A stretch of 64,000 nucleotides of DNA from Herpetosiphon gulosus. GTDB taxonomy: Bacteria; Chloroflexota; Chloroflexia; Chloroflexales; Herpetosiphonaceae. Below the pieces are notes generated by a model. The model saw only the letters and a list, made by a program, of their open reading frames with translations. It made no database searches and had not been told where the DNA came from. Both the position numbers and the translations under genes were made by a program. This document shows, one piece after another, positions 35,839 through 41,765 of this stretch. The stretch covers positions 79,576 through 143,575 of the forward strand of contig NZ_BAABRU010000015.1 in the NCBI RefSeq assembly GCF_039545135.1. Reading direction: 5' to 3'. Numbering within the stretch: position 1 is the first letter of the stretch; every line of letters starts with the position of its first letter.

Positions 35839-35849
35839 GAGGAATATTC

Positions 35850-36446
35850 ATGGATATGGTCGATTTCGTCCAAACCCTCGTCGATGACCCAAGCCGTTTA
35901 GCCTCGTTCAAGCAAAATCCTCAGGGCTTTTTACAACAACTAGGGCTTGGTCAAAAACTCGCCAAATCAGACCCAATTCAAGAAGTTACCACCGTGATGA
36001 CCCTGCGCAGTCTTGGTACGGTTGTGCAGGAGGAAACCCAAGCCTATCAAGATATTCCGGTCACAGTTTCATCGTATATGAATGTATTTATCGAAGCCGC
36101 CGATAAATCCAAAGATTATAATGTGACCTGTTGGTTACTCAATCATAGCTATATGATCGAAGATGATAATGGTAATCCTTATTTTGATTTGCATGTCTGC
36201 TATGTTGACCCAAATGACCCCGATGATATGCCCCAAGTCTTTTATATTCGCAGCAAAAACCAAATCGAACAACCAACCTACAATTGTGCCAATATCCCAA
36301 TTGAATTACATATTCCGGCCAATAATTATATTTTGGTTGGTAGAACTCGCCCAGTTCATACGAAATTAACAAATTTTGTCTATCATCGCCAAAGAGATGA
36401 TCAACCACCATTATTTGAAATCTCCTTTGATGAGCAACCAACTTAG
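35850..36446 (+). CDS. Candidate borosin precursor/partner protein with LigA-like N-terminus, 198 aa
   Basis: The first 35 residues (VDFVQTLVDDPSRLASFKQN, PQGFLQQLGL) match the LigA-like leader pattern, FLxxLxxDPxxLxxFxxNPxxxLxxxGL. I know that pattern from substrates of split borosin methyltransferases. Residues 40-80 contain another helix and VTVSSYMNVFIEAAD. The rest is polar and beta-rich, with Tyr, Asn, Asp and three Cys (residues 94, 117, 146) and no clear hydrophobic core run. A very good ribosome site (AGGAGGAATATTC) precedes it, 11 bases after the regulator. The methyltransferase gene overlaps its end. It is long for a precursor, so the C-terminal 120 residues may be a folded domain with its own role. 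Confidence 0.6.
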   Translation: MDMVDFVQTLVDDPSRLASFKQNPQGFLQQLGLGQKLAKSDPIQEVTTVMTLRSLGTVVQEETQAYQDIPVTVSSYMNVFIEAADKSKDYNVTCWLLNHSYMIEDDNGNPYFDLHVCYVDPNDPDDMPQVFYIRSKNQIEQPTYNCANIPIELHIPANNYILVGRTRPVHTKLTNFVYHRQRDDQPPLFEISFDEQPT

Positions 36447-37236
36447 TATGGTGTCGGCAGTGAAACAAGGCTCGCTCACAATTGTTGGCACAGGCATCAC
36501 CATGATCGCCCATTTAACCAATGAAGCTCATGCTTGGATCAGCAAGGCCGACCAAACCTTTTATTTGGTTATGCATCCATTGGCTGATGAATGGATTCAC
36601 AAGCTCAATCCGCAGGCTGAATCCTTAGCCCATTTTTACCAAGCCGATCAGTCACGCGAACAGGTTTATGCAGCAATGGTCGAGCATATTTGGGCTGCAG
36701 TGCGGCAAGGTTTGCGGGTTTGTGTGGCATTTTATGGCCATCCCAGCGTCTTTGTAACCCCAACCAGCGATTTAGTGCAGCGCGGTCAGCGCGAAGGCCT
36801 GCGGGTCAACATATTACCTGGCATTTCAGCCGAGGCTTGTTTGTTTGCCGATTTGGCAATCGACCCAGGGTTACATGGCTATCAAAGCTATGAGGCTAGC
36901 GATTTTTTGGTGCGTCCGCGGCGCTTCGACCCCAGCACGCCCTTGGTTTTATGGCAAATTGGAGTGATTGGCTATTTCAAGGTCGTGCACGATCAGCTTG
37001 ATTCACGAGCTGGTTTAGCCCGTTTGGTCGCGCATTTACAAGCATTCTATCCTGCTCGCCATGAAGTTACGATCTATCAAGCGGCAATTTTGCCAATTGA
37101 AGAGCCAAGCATTCGCCGCGTACTGCTCAAAGATTTGGCTGAACAGCCCGTTTCGGCCTATGCCACCTTGTATGTGCCAGCCTATGGCGAGGCCCAGCTT
37201 GATCAAACACTAGCCCGTGAGTTTGGTTTGATCTAG
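36430..37236 (+). CDS. Borosin-type peptide alpha-N-methyltransferase (tetrapyrrole methylase fold), 268 aa
   Basis: SAM-binding start LTIVGTGITMIAHLTNEA, then Tyr70-x5-Arg76-x3-Tyr80 in HFYQADQSREQVY. The spacing equals the catalytic Tyr66/Arg72/Tyr76 of fungal OphMA. Further borosin hallmarks: FYGHPSVFV (102-109), ILPGISAEACLFADLAIDPG (128-147), YQSYEASDFL, LWQIGVIGYF. Such enzymes methylate backbone amides of a peptide. Here the substrate is not fused, so it would act in trans on the product of the gene just upstream. The start is uncertain: ATG at 36430 (17-base overlap) or 36448; neither has a strong ribosome site, which suggests coupling. Cobalamin or siroheme genes are absent, arguing against a tetrapyrrole substrate. 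Confidence 0.82.
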   Translation: MSNQLSMVSAVKQGSLTIVGTGITMIAHLTNEAHAWISKADQTFYLVMHPLADEWIHKLNPQAESLAHFYQADQSREQVYAAMVEHIWAAVRQGLRVCVAFYGHPSVFVTPTSDLVQRGQREGLRVNILPGISAEACLFADLAIDPGLHGYQSYEASDFLVRPRRFDPSTPLVLWQIGVIGYFKVVHDQLDSRAGLARLVAHLQAFYPARHEVTIYQAAILPIEEPSIRRVLLKDLAEQPVSAYATLYVPAYGEAQLDQTLAREFGLI

Positions 37237-37276
37237 TTCTGAAGGGGCCAGCAGCCAGCGGTCAGGGGCTAGTTCG

Positions 37277-37320
37277 AACTGCAAAAGCCATGAACCATCG
37301 TTTTCATGGCTTTTGCAGTT
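37277..37320 (+). terminator. Long perfect hairpin after the methyltransferase gene
   Basis: 18-base perfect stem AACTGCAAAAGCCATGAA / TTCATGGCTTTTGCAGTT with an 8-base loop, 40 bases after the stop. The following AAATTTC is only weakly T-rich, so it may end transcription imperfectly or protect the message. Confidence 0.6.
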
Positions 37321-37422
37321 AAATTTCATCCCGTATCCCGCATAATTGCTCCTTGACTCTGCCATTGTGTCAGGCTTTATGGTCAATCCATAAAACATAT
37401 TGATGTTACAAGGAGCAATACA

Positions 37423-38460
37423 ATGGCAACTCAAGCGCCAGCTAAGCCAGCCCAAGCGCAGCGATCGTGGCTAATGAAACTATTAAGTCATCGCGGGGTT
37501 CAACTAACGCTTTTTTTGTGGATTGTAGGCCATGGTCTAATTATCATGTTAACTAACGGCGCATTACCGTTTGATCGGCCAGCCTTTGCCGAGATTCCCT
37601 TTCCGCTTCAGATGCTAGCCCCCAGTGTGATGATGCTAGAAATATTTGTGCTGATGGGCTTGGGCTATATGCTGACCCGTAATCGTCCAGTCATCGATGT
37701 AGCGGCGCGTGCCCCTGAACGCAGCCAAGCCCTGCGGGAAACGCTTGGTTTAGTAGCGTATGCCATATTTGGCCAAGCGTTGGGCTGGGTTTTAGGGCCA
37801 CTGTTGGGATTTCAGCCATTTAGTTTTCATTTGGCCGGAACCTTAGTTGGTGGGCATAGTGGCTTAGCGGTTGCCGAAGTATGGAGTTGGGCAATCTACA
37901 ATTTTGGGTTCTATGCGGTTATCCCATACCTCTGGTTTCGTAGCCGCTATAGCGCCGTCCAACTCAATTTAGTCTCAACCAATCGCCGCAACGATCTTTT
38001 GGTGATTGCCGTGATTGCGATCTCGGAATCGCTGTTTGAACTAACCACCTTGGGCACAAGCCTCAATCGCCTAAGTTTTAGTCAATTGGCCTTGGGCTTA
38101 CCACTTTCACTGGTCATTTATGGGTTGGGAACGGTATTACCAACCATGATTTTGATCTATTCAATTCTGATTCCACGCTTCCTCAAAATTACTGGTTCGG
38201 CGATTACAACGGTGTTACTTGGTGGATTAAGTTATGGCGTTGTGCACTTGGCCGAAGGTTGGACGAATTTCAGCACCCCCACCAATGGCTTACTCTCAGT
38301 TATGTTTGTATTAATTAACTATTTTGGCGCAGGTGTGATCAAAACAGTCTTGACTCTCCGCACAGGCAATGCTTGGGTCCATGCCTTGGGCTATCATACG
38401 ATTGCGCCCCATGTGATCATTGATACCCCTCATATCGTCAAGATCTTCGGTATTCGCTAA
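37423..38460 (+). CDS. Polytopic membrane protein, CPBP-like but without the EExxxR motif, 345 aa
   Basis: About eight membrane helices. Towards the end the pattern of CPBP (Abi/Rce1) proteins is visible: LLGGLSYGVVHLAEGW resembles the FxxxH helix, and GNAWVHALGYHTIAPHV resembles the last HxxxN helix. The expected glutamate pair is not in place; the preceding helix reads TVLPTMILIYSILIPRF. It may be an inactive relative, or a different fold. AAGGAG precedes the ATG. It follows the borosin-like operon by 187 bases beyond a hairpin, so co-regulation is possible but not shown. Roles in peptide maturation, export or immunity are speculation. Confidence 0.55.
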   Translation: MATQAPAKPAQAQRSWLMKLLSHRGVQLTLFLWIVGHGLIIMLTNGALPFDRPAFAEIPFPLQMLAPSVMMLEIFVLMGLGYMLTRNRPVIDVAARAPERSQALRETLGLVAYAIFGQALGWVLGPLLGFQPFSFHLAGTLVGGHSGLAVAEVWSWAIYNFGFYAVIPYLWFRSRYSAVQLNLVSTNRRNDLLVIAVIAISESLFELTTLGTSLNRLSFSQLALGLPLSLVIYGLGTVLPTMILIYSILIPRFLKITGSAITTVLLGGLSYGVVHLAEGWTNFSTPTNGLLSVMFVLINYFGAGVIKTVLTLRTGNAWVHALGYHTIAPHVIIDTPHIVKIFGIR

Positions 38461-38479
38461 GGTTTGCCTCAATCAGGCG

Positions 38480-38590
38480 ATAGCCAACTATCGCCTAGAT
38501 CCTCAACTTAGTGCTCTTCGTATCCTGCGTGGATCAATCGCGCACCTCTATTATGTTTGATGTTCTTTGTTCTATGCTCTTTATAAACGC
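38480..38590. repeat. Dispersed repeats before prfA
   Basis: Contains GTGCTCTTCGTATCCTGCGT (about 38511) and TGTTCTTTGTTCTATGCTCT (38561-38580), from the CACGAAG and TTCTATG families. They lie directly upstream of the prfA promoter box. Confidence 0.55.
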
Positions 38591-38594
38591 CTTA

Positions 38595-38603
38595 TGCTAT
38601 AAT
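38595..38603 (+). promoter_or_regulatory. Extended -10 promoter box for prfA
   Basis: TGCTATAAT is a perfect extended -10 match 41 bases before the prfA start. Confidence 0.55.
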
Positions 38604-38644
38604 GGCGCAGATACACCACCAAGACAAGGAACATCCATACAACT

Positions 38645-39742
38645 ATGGAACCAGAAATTTTAGCTCGTCTCGCTCGTGTCGAGGCGCGATATATCGAACT
38701 CAACGATGAAATGACTCAGCCCGATGTGTTGAGCGACCATGTGCGTTTAACTACCTTGGCCCGCGAACAAACCGAACTTGGCGAGTTGGTTGGTCGTTAC
38801 CGTGAGTTTATGCAGGCTGAAAAATCGGTCGAAGAAGCCAAAGCCCTTTTGCGCGAGGAGAATGATCCTGAGTTGCGCGAAATGGCTCAATTGGAGATCG
38901 ATGAGCTTTCGGCTCGCATGGAAGCAATCGGGGCTGAAGTACGGGTTTTGCTGCTGCCACGCGACCCCAACGACGAAAAGAACGTGATCATCGAAATTCG
39001 CCAAGGTGAAGGTGGTGATGAAGCAGCTTTATTTGGGGCTGATGTCTACCGCATGTACCAACGCTATGCTGAAACCCGTGGCTGGAAAACCGAAGTCATG
39101 TCGCTCAGCGAAAACGGTATCGGCGGCTTCAAAGAAGTTATTTTTGAAGTCCAAGGCCAAGGTGCTTGGAGCCGACTTAAATATGAGGGCGGCGTGCATC
39201 GCGTCCAGCGCGTTCCAGCAACCGAGGCACGTGGCCGGATTCATACCAGCACGATTACGGTGGCGGTGTTGCCCGAAGTCGAAGAAACCGCAGTTGAAAT
39301 CAAGCAAGAAGATTATCGCATCGACGTGTATCGCTCAGGCGGTCACGGTGGTCAAGGAGTCAACACCACCGACTCAGCCGTTCGGATCGTCTATAAAGCT
39401 GGTACGCCCGAAGAAATCGTGGTTGTTTGTCAAGACACCCGTTCGCAGATCAAAAATCGCGAAAGTGCTTTGAATGTGTTGCGAGCACGCTTATATGCGC
39501 GTGAGCAAGAAAAACGCCAAAAAGAGCTGGGGGAATCGCGCTTGGCTCAGGTTGGTAGCGGTGAGCGAGCTGAAAAAATGCGCACCTACAACTATCCCCA
39601 AGACCGCATTACCGATCATCGGATTGGCCAAAACATCTCAAACCTACCGGTTGTGCTTGATGGAGCGCTTGATCGGTTGATCGATGCGTTAGTTACCTTC
39701 GACAACGCCGAACGGCTTAAGGCCTTGGGTATGGGAGCCTAG
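38645..39742 (+). CDS. prfA: Peptide chain release factor 1
   Basis: 365 residues, the usual RF1 size. The N-terminal coiled-coil region is followed by VIIEIRQGEGGDEAALFGADVYRMYQRYAE. The peptidyl-hydrolysis motif lies in RSGGHGGQGVNTTDSAVRI with the GGQ tripeptide. EARGRIHTSTITVAVLPE and RTYNYPQDRITDHRIG are conserved RF1/RF2 segments. RF1 ends translation at UAA and UAG. The gene has its own extended -10 promoter, and add follows after 11 bases, probably in one message. Confidence 0.95.
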   Translation: MEPEILARLARVEARYIELNDEMTQPDVLSDHVRLTTLAREQTELGELVGRYREFMQAEKSVEEAKALLREENDPELREMAQLEIDELSARMEAIGAEVRVLLLPRDPNDEKNVIIEIRQGEGGDEAALFGADVYRMYQRYAETRGWKTEVMSLSENGIGGFKEVIFEVQGQGAWSRLKYEGGVHRVQRVPATEARGRIHTSTITVAVLPEVEETAVEIKQEDYRIDVYRSGGHGGQGVNTTDSAVRIVYKAGTPEEIVVVCQDTRSQIKNRESALNVLRARLYAREQEKRQKELGESRLAQVGSGERAEKMRTYNYPQDRITDHRIGQNISNLPVVLDGALDRLIDALVTFDNAERLKALGMGA

Positions 39743-39753
39743 GAGTTTGTTGC

Positions 39754-40794
39754 ATGCACTCGCCGCTTGCTGAATTTATTCGCCGCATGCCCAAATGTGA
39801 GCTTCATGTTCACTTAGAAGGCTCGATTACCCCCAAAACGCTTTTGGAACTGGCGACGAAAAATGGCATTAGCCTGCCTGCTAGCGATTTGGCTGGGGTC
39901 GAGCGCATGTTTCAATATGAACACTTCCTAGGTTTTTTGGATGTGTATCGCACCTGTGCTCGTTGTTTGATCCATGGTGAGGATTTTGAGCGAGTTGCCT
40001 ATGAATTGGCAATCGATTTGGCTCAGCAACAGGTGCGTTATGCCGAAGTAATGCTCTCGCCTGCTCAGCACATGCTCCGCAATATGGATTTCGATGAAAT
40101 TCTTGGTGGTGTTGCGGCTGGGTTTGCTCGTGCTGAGCGCGAGACAACCATTGTTTGTCGGCCAGCTTTCGATTTTGGTCGGCAGTTTAGCCTTGATCAA
40201 GCCCTACGAGCGGTTGAGTTAGCCCAAGCTGGCATGCAATATGGGGTCGTAGCTTTTTCGATTGGTGGCGATGAGGCCAATTATCCACCTGAGCCGTTTG
40301 TTGAGGTTTTTGCCTTGGCCAAGGCGGTTGGGCTGCACGTAATGGCTCATGCAGGCGAGGTCGCTGGGGCTAATAGCGTGCGCGGCGCGGTCGAAATGCT
40401 GGGCGTAGATCGGATTGGTCATGGCTTTCGGGTGCTTGAGGATGCCGAATTAACGCAATTTCTGGCCCGCCGTGGCGATATTACCTTTGATGTTTGCCCA
40501 ACCAGCAATATTCGCACTGGCGTGGTGGCCTCGTTTGATCAGCACCCCCTGCGCCAGATGCTTGATGCTGGCTTGCCAATCACCCTCAACTCCGACGATC
40601 CAGTCTTGTTTGATACGACGGTGACTGGCGAGTTTTTGCTGGCCGCCGAACGCTACGATTTCACGGTTGATGATATTTGTAAAGTGGCTCGCCAAAGCGC
40701 CAAAGCGGCCTTCTTGCCTGCCGAACAACGCCAACAATTACTCCAAGAATTTGATCAACAACAAGCCCAACTGCGGCGCGAACTCGGTTTATAG
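39754..40794 (+). CDS. add: Adenosine deaminase
   Basis: 346 residues of the metallo-dependent hydrolase fold. The zinc ligands are visible: PKCELHVHLEGSI (HxH), VMAHAGEV (His and catalytic Glu), and LNSDDPVLF (Asp pair). FSIGGDEANYP and RIGHGFRV (catalytic His) are also as in Add. It deaminates adenosine to inosine in purine salvage. Adenine deaminases of the same family are similar, so the base preference is inferred. It follows prfA by 11 bases. Confidence 0.9.
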   Translation: MHSPLAEFIRRMPKCELHVHLEGSITPKTLLELATKNGISLPASDLAGVERMFQYEHFLGFLDVYRTCARCLIHGEDFERVAYELAIDLAQQQVRYAEVMLSPAQHMLRNMDFDEILGGVAAGFARAERETTIVCRPAFDFGRQFSLDQALRAVELAQAGMQYGVVAFSIGGDEANYPPEPFVEVFALAKAVGLHVMAHAGEVAGANSVRGAVEMLGVDRIGHGFRVLEDAELTQFLARRGDITFDVCPTSNIRTGVVASFDQHPLRQMLDAGLPITLNSDDPVLFDTTVTGEFLLAAERYDFTVDDICKVARQSAKAAFLPAEQRQQLLQEFDQQQAQLRRELGL

Positions 40795-40807
40795 TTGTTT
40801 TGACTTT

Positions 40808-40860
40808 AATCATGAAACACACGAAGGTTGGGATATCCAGCCCTCAGGTGCTTCATGATT
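40808..40860 (+). terminator. Hairpin after add
   Basis: Arms AATCATGAAACAC (40808-40820) and GTGCTTCATGATT (40848-40860) pair in 12 of 13 positions around a 27-base loop, then TTTGT. The loop holds a CACGAAGG word of the dispersed repeat family. A short CATCCCTCATCCTT tandem repeat follows (about 40878-40908). Confidence 0.5.
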
Positions 40861-40962
40861 TTGTACTGCATACCTTTCATCCCTCATCCTTCATCCCTCA
40901 TCCCTTGATTACCTGTCATCAAGCTGTAACCCCTGCATCCTCTCAGCGAGTGGGCTTTTTTT

Positions 40963-40968
40963 TATAAT
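40963..40968 (+). promoter_or_regulatory. -10 box for the coiled-coil membrane protein gene
   Basis: TATAAT after a run of eight T, 33 bases before the start at 41001. No good -35 was found. Confidence 0.4.
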
Positions 40969-41000
40969 GAAGCCAGATGCTATTGCTATGGAGGTTGGTT

Positions 41001-41702
41001 ATGCAGATTGTCTTTTTATTGATGAGTGGCGCATTATTGCTCTTGGCGGTGCTACTCTTATGGTTTGTGCCGCATTTACTGGGCCAGCAAGAACATCGCG
41101 CCAAGCAAGAAACCCAGCAACTCAAGGCGTTGTTAAGCGATGTTTTGGGCGAACAAGAGGTTGTGGCGCGTCGTCAAGCCCAACTTGGCTCATCGCTAGG
41201 CCATTTACAAGACCAATTGGAAACGCTGCATACTTCGTTTCCAGCTACGGTTGCCAAATTAGCGGCCCAACCCGCCGATTTTAGTCGCCCGTTGATCGAG
41301 CACCTTGATAATCGGCTGAACAATTTACATTGCCAACTTGATGGCTGGATGAACGAACGCCGCCAGCATTCAAAACAAGTCAGTCAACAAGAAAACGAAT
41401 CGTGGGCCTATTTAATGAGTTTATTGGGCACGATGCAAGATCAACTTGGCGATGTTTCGCAACAGCGCCCACGCCGCCCATTGCGCGAACCACAGCGGGT
41501 CGAGTTTGGTTCTTCAGCAGTCGTCGAGGATTTACGCGATGAGGTCGAGAGTTTACGAGCGATCTCCGAGGAAATTGCCGCATTGCAATGGCGGTTGCGG
41601 CGCACGGTTGCTAGTGCTAGCAAGCCCAATAATCCAAATAATCAGCAGTCGATGAGTTTGCTTGGGGCCAATGAGCCAGTTCGGAGCGTGCGCACACTCT
41701 AA
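41001..41702 (+). CDS. Membrane-anchored coiled-coil protein, 233 aa
   Basis: Residues 1-27 are one membrane helix (MQIVFLLMSGALLLLAVLLLWFV), followed by a long, Gln-rich predicted coiled coil (RAKQETQQLKALLSDVLGEQ, HLQDQLETLHTSF, HLDNRLNNLHCQLDGWM). A second helical stretch runs VVEDLRDEVESLRAISEEIAALQWRLRR. The overall plan recalls RmuC-like or other envelope coiled-coil proteins, but there is no nuclease-like domain. GGAGG sits eight bases before the ATG; an earlier in-frame ATG is less likely. Function unknown. Confidence 0.65.
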   Translation: MQIVFLLMSGALLLLAVLLLWFVPHLLGQQEHRAKQETQQLKALLSDVLGEQEVVARRQAQLGSSLGHLQDQLETLHTSFPATVAKLAAQPADFSRPLIEHLDNRLNNLHCQLDGWMNERRQHSKQVSQQENESWAYLMSLLGTMQDQLGDVSQQRPRRPLREPQRVEFGSSAVVEDLRDEVESLRAISEEIAALQWRLRRTVASASKPNNPNNQQSMSLLGANEPVRSVRTL

Positions 41703-41728
41703 ATCCCGCCAACAATCTGCATAAACCA

Positions 41729-41756
41729 AGCGCCCATGATGTTGATCATGGGCGCT
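41729..41756. terminator. Bidirectional terminator between convergent genes
   Basis: Perfect 12-base stem AGCGCCCATGAT / ATCATGGGCGCT with a 4-base loop, between stops at 41702 (plus) and 41766 (minus). T-rich flanks are present on both sides. Confidence 0.8.
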
Positions 41757-41765
41757 TTATGTTGC

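Noticed and set aside
36430..37236. Reading the methyltransferase as a cobalamin or siroheme (tetrapyrrole) methylase
   Set aside because: The Tyr-Arg-Tyr pattern, YGHPSVFV and ISAEACLFADL are borosin-type features, and no tetrapyrrole biosynthesis gene lies nearby.
5845..40930. Treating the dispersed repeats as insertion-sequence remnants
   Set aside because: No transposase fragment, clear terminal inverted repeats with target duplication, or constant element length could be seen.
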